A program made the position numbers and the translations under genes. Positions 6,782-13,496 of a DNA stretch of 15,654 nucleotides are shown one piece after another (positions within the stretch are counted from its first letter, which is position 1; each line of letters starts with the position of its first letter). The notes under the pieces were generated by a model. That model ran no database searches. It saw only the letters and a list, made by a program, of their open reading frames with translations, and had not been told where the DNA came from. Location of the stretch: assembly GCA_029776125.1 (NCBI GenBank), contig JARVJS010000056.1, positions 1 to 15,654 on the forward strand, given 5' to 3'. This stretch comes from Nitrososphaeria archaeon (lineage in GTDB: Archaea > Thermoproteota > Nitrososphaeria > JACIWG01).

Positions 6782-7660
6782 ATGATTTTAGGGTTAGATA
6801 TAGGATTTGGGCACACGAAAGTATGCAGTGATAAAGATGCTTTTAAGTTTTCTACTCAATTAGCGTTTGCTCCTGATGATCCGAACATGGAACTTGAGAC
6901 GGTTAACATAGCAGGCAACAAATATATAATAGGGAATGATACCAAATACTCTACTTACAGGCTTGAGATTCCCAATGTTGAGTATTTGATAAAGTATGCG
7001 CCTGTATTTCTCAAATATGTATTAAACAGAGTGGAAGGTGTTGAAGTAGTGGTAACAGGGTTGCCTCCAAACTGTAAAAGATATGTAGAGCCATTTATAG
7101 AAAATCTAAAGACAGTTTTTTCTGGGCATATTGAGGTTTTACCTCAAGGTATAGGAATTCTTTATGATACAGAAAGCAGATTAGATTCAGAAGCGATAAT
7201 AATTGATATAGGTTATAACACAGTAGACTGTATAAGTGTAGAAAAAAGTGAAAATGGAGAATGGAAAAAAAAGAGAGCGATAACGATTGAAAGTTTTGGT
7301 GTAATGAAAGCGGTAGAAATTTTAAGGGAATTAATTCCGTCAAGTATATCAATATTAAAAGGTTGGTCTGCTTCAAGGCTTTTGGAATGCTTTGAAAAAG
7401 GTTACATATATTTAAGTGGAGAAAAGATTTCTTTAGAGCAGTATAAGAAAGATTCAATTTTGAAATACACTGAGATTCTTATGTCAAAGATAGATCAGGA
7501 ATTTAAAGATGTATTCAGGGAGACTCCTGCAGTGGTGTTAGCAGGTGGAGGAGCTTATTATGTTGATGACAGCAGGTTTGGCAGGAATGTCATAGTTCCT
7601 GAAAAACCTGAATTTTCGCAGGCAAGAGGGTATTACATTGCAGGGCAAAGTATTAATTAG
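6782..7660 (+). CDS. ParM/Ta0583-type actin-like ATPase
   Basis: Actin-like ATPases of this class form filaments that push DNA copies apart or organise cell components. The 292-residue protein shows the three actin-fold nucleotide motifs: phosphate 1 GLDIGFGHTKV (residues 4-14), phosphate 2 IIDIGYNTVD (about 138-148) and the adenosine motif VVLAGGGAYY (about 249-258). Length is within the usual range for bacterial and archaeal ParM-like proteins. The ATG at 6782 is preferred over the TTG three bases... upstream because it gives seven bases from GGAGG. The next gene overlaps its 3' end and looks like the DNA-binding adaptor. GATATA repeats lie upstream. A plasmid segregation role is the best reading; other filament roles remain possible given the membrane proteins that follow. 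Confidence 0.9.
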   Translation: MILGLDIGFGHTKVCSDKDAFKFSTQLAFAPDDPNMELETVNIAGNKYIIGNDTKYSTYRLEIPNVEYLIKYAPVFLKYVLNRVEGVEVVVTGLPPNCKRYVEPFIENLKTVFSGHIEVLPQGIGILYDTESRLDSEAIIIDIGYNTVDCISVEKSENGEWKKKRAITIESFGVMKAVEILRELIPSSISILKGWSASRLLECFEKGYIYLSGEKISLEQYKKDSILKYTEILMSKIDQEFKDVFRETPAVVLAGGGAYYVDDSRFGRNVIVPEKPEFSQARGYYIAGQSIN

Positions 7661-7952
7661 TATAAACAATAAAGACATTTTTATAAAGCTAAAGAAAATG
7701 AGGGGCTTTAGTAGTAAAACAATAGAAATATTGCTAGAAAACTTTTTTTCAAAGGTTAGCATTGATGATCTTGCAAGTAAGTATTATGAAGAGGGGGATG
7801 AAGCTTACAGGAAATATGTTGAAAGTATTCTTAACAGAAGCAACACCAAAGATGATGGCAATAATGGTATAGAGAAAGGTTTAGCGGTAATGAAAGAAGT
7901 TGAAAGTTCAAAGAAAAAGATAAAAATTGAAACTTCTACATTTTGGCAGTGA
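7638..7952 (+). CDS. Ribbon-helix-helix-like ParR candidate, 104 aa
   Basis: The frame opens with TTG at 7638, overlapping the actin gene by 23 bases, with AAGAGGG seven bases upstream. Residues about 6-36 read as a ribbon-helix-helix fold: a strand with alternating pattern (VLISINNKDI), then a helix FIKLKKMRG, the turn FSSKT and a second helix IEILLENFF. That is how ParR adaptors bind centromere repeats as dimers. The C-terminal 50 residues are charged and Lys-rich and could contact the filament. Gene order (actin, then RHH protein, repeats upstream) matches ParMRC systems. The RHH call is by eye from a short motif, so a different small DNA-binding protein is possible. Confidence 0.65.
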   Translation: MQGKVLISINNKDIFIKLKKMRGFSSKTIEILLENFFSKVSIDDLASKYYEEGDEAYRKYVESILNRSNTKDDGNNGIEKGLAVMKEVESSKKKIKIETSTFWQ

Positions 7953-7964
7953 AAGGAGATAAAG

Positions 7965-8213
7965 ATGGATTTTATTGAGCTTTTAAATCCATTTAAGTAT
8001 TTTTCAGAGGCAAGTTATACCAACTTCTTTAAGATTTTATTTAACAGTTTATTTAATGGTTGGCTTGCAAGGGTTTTGGGGTTTGCCTTTTTGTTTTTAG
8101 CCTTTTGGTTTTGGACTAAGAGGGAAAACATTGCAAGAGGTCTTGGTTTTTTCTTTATGGCGTTATTATTTGGTTATGGATGGGTAATATTTAAAATTTT
8201 GGGGGTGGCTTAA
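7965..8213 (+). CDS. Small two-span membrane protein, 82 aa
   Basis: A strong GAAAGGAGAT site precedes the ATG, 12 bases after the RHH gene. Two hydrophobic segments are visible, about residues 32-50 (WLARVLGFAFLFLAFWFW) and about 58-80 (GLGFFFMALLFGYGWVIF), separated by a short basic TKREN loop that should face the cytoplasm. The N-terminal 30 residues are amphipathic. Small two-span proteins of this kind occur among type IV secretion components, but no specific family is recognised. The stop is immediately followed by the next start, so the two are coupled. Confidence 0.75.
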   Translation: MDFIELLNPFKYFSEASYTNFFKILFNSLFNGWLARVLGFAFLFLAFWFWTKRENIARGLGFFFMALLFGYGWVIFKILGVA

Positions 8214-8945
8214 TTGAGTAAAAGTAGTAGCAGTGGTGGAGACAAAGGTGGAGGAGTATATTTAAGTCAACAGGGGCAGAAACCTAAGAACATATTTGAA
8301 GCCCTTAATGAGCTGGAATTTTTTGCTGCCTCTGAAAGCGAAGGAGAACCAATTCCTGAAAAGTTTTTTACCATTAAGCAAAGGCTTGATTTTATGGAAG
8401 TAGGTTTTAAGAGTGCCTTTTTATCAGGGATGATTACTGCTCTTTTAAGTCCATTTATGATAGGAGTGTTTGAAAAAATAATCCCTGTATTTGGTACATA
8501 CAATTCAAGCATATTGGACCAGATTTATGTGTTTTTGCTTACAGTAGGATTTGCAATAGGGTATGGAATATTTATAAGCAGGATGGCTAAATGTTACAAA
8601 TATGGTGTATCTAAAGAGATGGCTAAAAACATAATGATAGGATTGTGGACAGGTGGACTTTTAAAAATGTTTTTCGTATTTTTACTGTTTCATTTCATTT
8701 ATTTTCAGGTTTTATCACCTGAATGGTGTAAAAAAGCGTTTGTATATTTATACGAGAAAAAGTGGGTTAGTGATAGCTTGGTTATTGATGCTTACAAGTT
8801 TATACTTGAGTTTAGAAAAGTATTCTTAACAGCTGCATGGTTTGTAGTGGGCACAACACTAGCATTTTTGTTAATCCCAACTCTAAGAATATTAAAAGTT
8901 AAATGGGAAGTTCGCAAAGAAAGACAAGCTCAGACGCTTGAATAA
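8214..8945 (+). CDS. Four-span membrane protein, 243 aa
   Basis: The TTG at 8214 starts directly after the previous stop with no gap, and GGGGGTGG in the previous gene's end can serve as ribosome site. The first 60 residues are polar (Ser/Gly-rich, then acidic). Four hydrophobic segments follow at about 66-92, 103-123, 139-165 and 201-225, and the end is basic and charged (VKWEVRKERQAQTLE). No known family is recognised. It could anchor or transfer something at the membrane together with the 82-residue neighbour, in the operon of the actin-like ATPase. Confidence 0.75.
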   Translation: MSKSSSSGGDKGGGVYLSQQGQKPKNIFEALNELEFFAASESEGEPIPEKFFTIKQRLDFMEVGFKSAFLSGMITALLSPFMIGVFEKIIPVFGTYNSSILDQIYVFLLTVGFAIGYGIFISRMAKCYKYGVSKEMAKNIMIGLWTGGLLKMFFVFLLFHFIYFQVLSPEWCKKAFVYLYEKKWVSDSLVIDAYKFILEFRKVFLTAAWFVVGTTLAFLLIPTLRILKVKWEVRKERQAQTLE

Positions 8946-8969
8946 ATAAAAAAAAAAGGAGGAATTTAA

Positions 8970-9374
8970 ATGGCAAAAAACAAAGCAGAACAAATTGTTC
9001 AGAGAAAAGTAAGCCTTGCACAGCAGTATGACACGTGGGTGGTAAGAGTTAGAACACCCGACAACAGAATTGTTTTAAGAGTAGCAAGAGATGCAGACAG
9101 AGGCATTAGGATTCTCAGGCAAGGAATACTGTTTAGGTTTTCAGCCGAAGAGGTAATGCCACTGCTACAGCAGTATTACGATGCAGTAAAACAGCTTGCC
9201 GACGCAGCACAGAAAATTTGTGAGAAAGCAGAAGTTCCTTTTAAAGTCCCCAAAGAACTTGTTCCTGAAAAAATAGGCGATCCTGAAGCAGTAGCAGATG
9301 CAAAAGTGGAGAAAATAATGGATGTTGCTTATAATACGAATGGAAATGACGCAGAAGAAGATATGAGAGTCTAA
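8970..9374 (+). CDS. Unknown cytoplasmic protein, 134 aa
   Basis: A strong AAAAAAAGGAGG site precedes the ATG. The N-terminal half alternates strands with Arg-rich segments (VVRVRTPDNRIVLRVARDADRGIRILRQG, about residues 24-52, quoted here only by its start VVRVRTPDNR), then a helix with LLQQYYDAVKQLADAAQKI (about 65-83). The C-terminus is acidic and probably flexible. There is no signal peptide or membrane span. It is the last gene of the actin operon before the module terminator. Codon use is richer in GC than that of the membrane genes. Function unknown. Confidence 0.75.
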   Translation: MAKNKAEQIVQRKVSLAQQYDTWVVRVRTPDNRIVLRVARDADRGIRILRQGILFRFSAEEVMPLLQQYYDAVKQLADAAQKICEKAEVPFKVPKELVPEKIGDPEAVADAKVEKIMDVAYNTNGNDAEEDMRV

Positions 9375-9418
9375 TTTTTATCCCACCATCTAACTATCAA
9401 GCCTCCTTCCTGGGTAAA

Positions 9419-9465
9419 GCCCGCAAGGAAGTCTCTCCTCAAGAGAGCCCTTAGCGGGCTTTTTT
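9419..9465 (+). terminator. Repeated module terminator, copy 2
   Basis: GCCCGC (9419-9424) pairs with GCGGGC (9454-9459), with inner AAGG/CCTT and CTCTC/GAGAG pairs and a T-run. It ends the actin operon. I see nothing in 9375-9418. Confidence 0.9.
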
Positions 9466-9476
9466 ATTGGCTTTAT

Positions 9477-9503
9477 GTATGGTGGAAAAATTTTCCACCA
9501 TAC
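9477..9503. repeat. Perfect 27-bp palindrome
   Basis: GTATGGTGGAAAA, a central A, then TTTTCCACCATAC: perfect 13-bp arms. It sits between the terminator and the unit C promoter, 25 bases before the -35 box, so it may be an operator for a dimeric regulator. It is too AT-centred for a plain terminator and no T-run follows. Confidence 0.7.
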
Positions 9504-9527
9504 AAGATGACTATCAAAATTTACCAC

Positions 9528-9556
9528 TTGACACCTGTGGGATACAGTGGTATTCT
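9528..9556 (+). promoter_or_regulatory. Sigma-70-type promoter of unit C
   Basis: TTGACA (9528-9533), 17 bases, TATTCT (9551-9556). Transcription should start at about 9563, just where the conserved leader begins. The upstream CTATCAAA and downstream CCTGT are shared with the promoter at 15139. Confidence 0.75.
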
Positions 9557-9562
9557 GATAGT

Positions 9563-9721
9563 GTAGAAGTTTGGTTTTTTCTTCCTTTCTCTGAACCTTC
9601 AGAAAGGTTCAGATCCTACCTAAAAAGGCAAGTCCTTAGTTTTTTCAAATTTAAGATTACATAAAATTTTTTATAAAAATCCGTCCTTGACGGATTTTTA
9701 TTTATTTATTTGGAGGTAGAA
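9563..9721 (+). promoter_or_regulatory. Structured 5' leader of unit C (copy 2)
   Basis: Second copy of the leader at 1-140. Hairpin 1 pairs 9590-9599 with 9604-9613. Hairpin 2 pairs 9675-9685 with 9689-9699 around CTT and ends in T-rich sequence, directly before the GGAGG of the amidoligase gene, so it could act as an attenuator. No credible gene covers 9467-9664; the open frame there is the leader and promoter. Confidence 0.7.
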
Positions 9722-11344
9722 ATGAAGAAAATATCTATTAATTTAAGAGATGAGGATGGTTGGCATGTTGAAGAATGTTTAGGCAGATTAATTCCAAATT
9801 TAAAGACATGTGGTTTTACTACTGGAGGTAGCCATTGCTCCATTAACTTAGTTCCAAAGAGTGCATGGTTTTTCTGCGAAAATATGCAAGATGAGGATGT
9901 AGGTTTTGTATTTGATATTTTCCCATGTTATGATTGCCCATACAGAGAAAATCAAATTATTTATAAGCTTGATATTGATCTTAGCCAAAGAGGGCTAAAA
10001 TATTTTGGAGATTATTCAGGTTCAAATTTTGACAATGCAGAAGTAGAATACTCTACTCCATTACCAACTGGGTCTTTAAGTTGTCAGATAGTAGCTAAAA
10101 ACCAAGAGAAAAGAGTACTTCTTGGAGTTTACTGCAAAAAACTTCACATTCTTCACGCAACTGATTGGACACATGCTAAAGAAAATATTGAAACTGCGAA
10201 GGAGGTTTTAGAAGCTTTAAATGAAATTGTTAATTTTCAAGAAGTTGTTCAGAGAATAGACAAAGAAATAGGGGAACAACAAAAGCCTGAAAAAGAGAAA
10301 GAGATTCGCAACTACAAGATCAAACTTGGATGTGATCCTGAGTTTGAGCAATTGTCAAGTTGGAATAGATACAGAGTTATTGATACTAATATCTACACGT
10401 ATTCTTGTGAATGCGGTGAAATTGGTGTAGATGGAGCAGGTTATCAGGTAGAGTTTAGACCTGATCCTGCAGACACTCCAGAGGAACTTGTTGCTAATAT
10501 CAGGAACCTCTTTGAAAATATAAGTGTTCCTCTCTCTGTAAAGGGAGACATTCACCCACTTGGTGGTCATGTTCACCTTGGTTTGCCAAGTGAGTTTATC
10601 GGAAATTCGGTAGTTAGAGATTCTATTCTTGAAATTCTCGATGATTTCATTGGAGCACCACTTCTTGATTTATCTGGCGAAGCAAGAGGAAGTTACAAGA
10701 GGCTTGGTAGTTACAGAGAACAACCACATGGGATAGAATACAGACCACTTCCTTCTGCATACTTGTTCAATCCTGAATTTGCTTATCTTACATTCAAGAT
10801 AACCAAGAATGTAGTGGAGAATTTGCTTAATCAGCAAGAATTAGAGTATGAAGAAAATCCCACGAAAAAAGATTATCTTGCGGTCGCTTCTCTTACAGAA
10901 GAGGAATACGAAAAATTTATGAATTATATTGAAGGATATTCAAAATATGATGGAACCCAAATAAATAAAAATTGGGTTCCATTGGAAAAAATTCCATTCG
11001 TCATCAGGTTCAGAGACGAATGGAATAAAAACAATAAAAGAATATTCAAAGCCTTGCTAAGCCAATATGAAAGTGACTTCAAAAATATTGGCGTATATGA
11101 AATAGTCCTCTATGGTCTTAAAAGAGACCGTGGAGACTATGTGGTGGCAGGCTTTGAAGTAGAGGGATACGAAACTATTTCTCATCCAGGGCGAAAATAT
11201 GAGGGATGGTTTGGTATTCCTGCAAGAATAAGACAAGATGAGGTAGATGAAGTAGAGATAGAAGAAATAATTAATGGGATATTAAGGCAATTTGAAATTG
11301 AGATTGTAGAAACTGCTTACGAGAAAGTTGAAATTGCATCTTAA
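9722..11344 (+). CDS. COOH-NH2 amidoligase type 2 (phiEco32-like), 540 aa
   Basis: The family couples ATP use to formation of an amide bond between a carboxyl and an amine, and has a glutamine-synthetase or glutamate-cysteine-ligase type fold. From about residue 200 the motifs fit: KLGCDPEFEQL (200-210), VDGAGYQVEFRPDPADTPE (about 235-253), GDIHPLGGHVHLGLP (about 274-288) and RLGSYREQPHGIEYRPLPSA (about 326-345). The N-terminal 200 residues, with a Cys-containing stretch CYDCPY near 73, are an extra domain I do not recognise. The ATG at 9722 is set by GGAGG at 9712-9716. The next gene is a class II glutamine amidotransferase-like protein. Such pairs are described in phages and bacterial operons (Iyer and colleagues' amidoligase work), where they are predicted to modify peptides or small molecules. 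Substrate here is unknown. Confidence 0.75.
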   Translation: MKKISINLRDEDGWHVEECLGRLIPNLKTCGFTTGGSHCSINLVPKSAWFFCENMQDEDVGFVFDIFPCYDCPYRENQIIYKLDIDLSQRGLKYFGDYSGSNFDNAEVEYSTPLPTGSLSCQIVAKNQEKRVLLGVYCKKLHILHATDWTHAKENIETAKEVLEALNEIVNFQEVVQRIDKEIGEQQKPEKEKEIRNYKIKLGCDPEFEQLSSWNRYRVIDTNIYTYSCECGEIGVDGAGYQVEFRPDPADTPEELVANIRNLFENISVPLSVKGDIHPLGGHVHLGLPSEFIGNSVVRDSILEILDDFIGAPLLDLSGEARGSYKRLGSYREQPHGIEYRPLPSAYLFNPEFAYLTFKITKNVVENLLNQQELEYEENPTKKDYLAVASLTEEEYEKFMNYIEGYSKYDGTQINKNWVPLEKIPFVIRFRDEWNKNNKRIFKALLSQYESDFKNIGVYEIVLYGLKRDRGDYVVAGFEVEGYETISHPGRKYEGWFGIPARIRQDEVDEVEIEEIINGILRQFEIEIVETAYEKVEIAS

Positions 11345-11347
11345 TAC

Positions 11348-11374
11348 TAGGGCGACTTTGTCGCCCTATCTTTT
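11348..11374 (+). terminator. Intergenic hairpin/terminator
   Basis: TAGGGCGAC (11348-11356) pairs with GTCGCCCTA (11360-11368) around TTT and is followed by TCTTTT. It lies between the amidoligase and amidotransferase genes, so it may set their ratio. Confidence 0.65.
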
Positions 11375-11389
11375 AATTAGGAGGGAAAT

Positions 11390-11983
11390 ATGTGTGTTAT
11401 TGTATTCAAACCGGCAGGTGTTTCTATGCCTGATAAAGAAATATTAAAGCACTGTTGGGAGTCAAATCCCGATGGTGCGGGAATAATTTTGAGAGAAAAG
11501 GGAGAATTAAGATTCCAAAAAGGACTGATGACAAAATGGGAATTGAAAGCTTTTTTAGAGTTCCTCTCAAATAGAATTGACCTTCAGGAAATAGAGCTTG
11601 CAATTCACTTTCGGCTTGGCACAAGTGGTGGGATAAATCTTGAGATGACTCATCCAATGGATTTGCAGGATCCACGCAGACTATATGGCAAATCAGAAGC
11701 GTTGCTAATGCACAATGGAATAATCCCTGGGCTTGGAACTGAGTTTGAATCTGATACTATGATGCTTGCAAGAAAACTTGCAGGCAAATCTGAAGAGGAG
11801 ATTGTAAAAATACTTCAATGTACTCCCGGAAGGTTCTTATTTGCAACAAAAACTAATACTTATCTAATCGGTAACTTTTCAGAGGACGGAGGTGTTTTTT
11901 ACTCTAACCTTTCATGGAAATGGAAAATGGAAAGATATAACTACTTAAGCTTTTATAGTGAAGATTACTACAAATATATCTAA
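11390..11983 (+). CDS. Class II glutamine amidotransferase-like Ntn hydrolase, 197 aa
   Basis: Class II amidotransferases use an N-terminal cysteine to release ammonia from glutamine. Here the start MCVIVF places Cys at position 2, so removal of Met would expose it. Family blocks follow in order: NPDGAGI (26-32), IHFRLGTSGG (72-81), THPM (87-90), LLMHNGII (105-112) and SDTMMLARKLAG (about 121-132). The length is that of a single amidotransferase domain without a synthetase partner domain. It follows the amidoligase gene behind a hairpin with its own GGAGGG site. Ammonia transfer to, or amide hydrolysis on, the amidoligase product is a natural guess. A phage-type protein with another hydrolase role is the alternative. 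Confidence 0.8.
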   Translation: MCVIVFKPAGVSMPDKEILKHCWESNPDGAGIILREKGELRFQKGLMTKWELKAFLEFLSNRIDLQEIELAIHFRLGTSGGINLEMTHPMDLQDPRRLYGKSEALLMHNGIIPGLGTEFESDTMMLARKLAGKSEEEIVKILQCTPGRFLFATKTNTYLIGNFSEDGGVFYSNLSWKWKMERYNYLSFYSEDYYKYI

Positions 11984-11995
11984 TTTAATTTTTAC

Positions 11996-12014
11996 AACCT
12001 TTCTTTGAAAGGTT
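11996..12014 (+). terminator. Intergenic hairpin
   Basis: AACCTTTC (11996-12003) pairs with GAAAGGTT (12007-12014) around TTT, without a T-run. It is the same C-TTT-G loop type as other intergenic hairpins in units A and C. Confidence 0.5.
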
Positions 12015-12040
12015 ATATATTAACACTAGGAGGGGAAAAT

Positions 12041-12274
12041 ATGTTTGAAAAAATTGAAAGAATAATTGATGAAGCAACAGAGGCAATAATTGAGGAACTT
12101 GATGAACCGCTCACAAAGTCTCAAACTCAACTTATTGCAGAACTGTTTGCTCTTTATTTACATTTTAAAAATGACAACATTACAAACAATGAATTTGCTT
12201 CAGGTTATGAGTCCATACTTGAAGCAAAACCAATTCAAAAACTTTTATCTGATTTTCAGATGGGATATAACTAA
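12041..12274 (+). CDS. Unknown small helical protein, 77 aa
   Basis: The ATG at 12041 is chosen because AGGAGGGG lies just upstream; an in-frame start at 12005 would fall inside the hairpin. The product is helical and acidic (MFEKIERIIDEATEAIIEEL), with no cysteine, signal peptide or membrane span. It sits between the amidotransferase and the traT-like gene, each with its own ribosome site. Function unknown. Confidence 0.65.
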   Translation: MFEKIERIIDEATEAIIEELDEPLTKSQTQLIAELFALYLHFKNDNITNNEFASGYESILEAKPIQKLLSDFQMGYN

Positions 12275-12291
12275 AAAAAGGAGGTAGTATC

Positions 12292-12970
12292 ATGAAAAAA
12301 ATATTTATTTCATTAATTGCAGTATTTATGATTACAAGAGTTGCTTATGCAGGAGGAGAGGATTTTTTGTCTGCTATCCAAGCGATGCAAGCAATGAGAG
12401 ATGTTTCTAAGTCTGAAGCAATAATGCTCAATCCTGAAGCTAAAGCGAAATTAAAAACAGTTTATGTAGAAGTATCTAATACCTCTTCAGTAAACATTGA
12501 AATAAACAGGATTAAAGATGCAGTTACGAAGTCTCTTACAGAAAAAGGCTATCAAATTGTTGATGCAGCAGACAATGCAGGTTATGTTATTCAGATTGAT
12601 CTTTCCAAGCTCAACATTATTAAAGAAAAAAAAGTCTAACTTCTTTGGTAGTCTCCTTGGTGGTATTGCAAAAACAACTATTGGTGTTGTAGGAGCAGCA
12701 GCAGGTGCACTTTCTGGTGCAGGAGTAGCAGGAACACAGATTATTTCTCAGGTGGGATCTTCAGTTGGTGAAGCGGTTGGAAATGCAGTAGGAAGCGGAA
12801 TAGATGATGCTTTATCAGGTGAAAATTACTCCTACCTTGGCTCTGTGGTAGTTCAGATTAAAGAGAAATATACGGAGGTTAAGGACTATCGTGGACAGTA
12901 TCCTCTTGCAGGCAATAGCAAAGAAATAGAGGGTAGGTACAAAATATTTTTTAATTTATTTTTCTTATAG
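12292..12970 (+). pseudogene. traT: TraT-like outer-membrane protein gene, frameshifted and truncated
   Basis: TraT is an outer-membrane lipoprotein of conjugative plasmids that blocks mating with cells already carrying the plasmid and gives serum resistance. The first frame (12292-12639) has a signal peptide and then the TraT pattern: MLNPEAKAKLKTVYVEVSNT, VTKSLTEKGYQIVDAADNAGYVIQ. It stops after the A8 run at 12626-12633. The next frame continues with FFGSLLGGIAKTT, a Gly/Ala-rich hydrophobic part like TraT's middle, and YLGSVVVQIKEK. TraT normally has about 50 more residues; here the frame ends in the module terminator. The signal peptide ends AYA without the lipobox Cys seen in TraT. Reads as a decayed gene, unless A8 slippage restores the frame. 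Confidence 0.75.
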
Positions 12971-13016
12971 CCCGCAAGGAAGTCTCTCAGTAGAGAGCCC
13001 TAAGCGGGCTTTTTTT
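12970..13016 (+). terminator. Repeated module terminator, copy 3
   Basis: GCCCGC (12970-12975) pairs with GCGGGC (13004-13009), with the shared inner stem and a T-run. The last base of the traT frame's stop is the first base of this hairpin, so the module boundary cuts the gene. Confidence 0.9.
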
Positions 13017-13029
13017 GTTAAAAATTTTT

Positions 13030-13055
13030 GATACATTAAGGTACCCTATATATAG
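13030..13055 (+). promoter_or_regulatory. Conserved GATAC-N6-GTACCC promoter/operator, copy 3
   Basis: GATAC at 13030-13034, six bases, then GTACCCTATATATAG at 13041-13055. The AGGAGG ribosome site begins at 13054, inside the motif's end. If TATATA were a -10 box, transcription would begin at or beyond that ribosome site, so here the motif may be an operator or the mRNA nearly leaderless. Confidence 0.55.
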
Positions 13056-13068
13056 GAGGATATAAAAA

Positions 13069-13491
13069 GTGAGACATAATAATAAAGGAAAAAGTTTTTT
13101 GATATTTTTTATTGCTATGACTTTTCTTGTAAATTCTACTGTTTATGCTTTTGATCCCGGTTGTGTAGCAGGTGGATGTGAGCAGGATTCACAACAGCAG
13201 AGTGCTACAAGTCTTTATGAAACAGACGATTACGAGTGTGTATGTCCACCGAGAAACACATTAGATACTATAATTGATGTAATTGGTGTTTTATCAATAC
13301 CTTTTGAGATTTTTTCAAGCAAACCTTATCTTTATTCAGGAGCTACTTCTCTTGAGAGGTTAGTTAAACAAGGATGTAAATGCAAATCTAAAGTAAAAAG
13401 TCAACAGGAAACAGAAAATACTAATACAGTATCAACTGAAACTGAACAATCATATAGTGATATAGAAAAAGATAAAAGAGAGGAACAATAA
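13069..13491 (+). CDS. Exported Cys-containing protein, 140 aa (GTG start)
   Basis: The start is a GTG at 13069 with AGGAGG about nine bases upstream. The N-terminus is a signal peptide: basic MRHNNKGK, hydrophobic FLIFFIAMTFLV, then cleavage after TVYA (about residue 27). The mature part has cysteines at PGCVAGGC, ECVCPP and GCKCK (six in three pairs), suggesting disulfides or a metal site outside the cytoplasm, a hydrophobic stretch near IIDVIGVLSIPFEIF, and a Ser/Thr/Glu-rich tail. No family is recognised. It heads unit D, before an exported nuclease. Confidence 0.7.
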   Translation: MRHNNKGKSFLIFFIAMTFLVNSTVYAFDPGCVAGGCEQDSQQQSATSLYETDDYECVCPPRNTLDTIIDVIGVLSIPFEIFSSKPYLYSGATSLERLVKQGCKCKSKVKSQQETENTNTVSTETEQSYSDIEKDKREEQ

Positions 13492-13496
13492 AATTT

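Noticed and set aside
7095..7457. Minus-strand open frame of 120 codons
   Set aside because: It is the shadow of the actin-like gene, whose motifs are clear. It has no ribosome site and reads as Leu/Ser/Phe-rich noise.
9467..9664. Open frame of 65 codons between terminator copy 2 and the amidoligase gene
   Set aside because: It covers the palindrome, promoter and leader RNA, has no ribosome site, and its sequence is explained by those elements.
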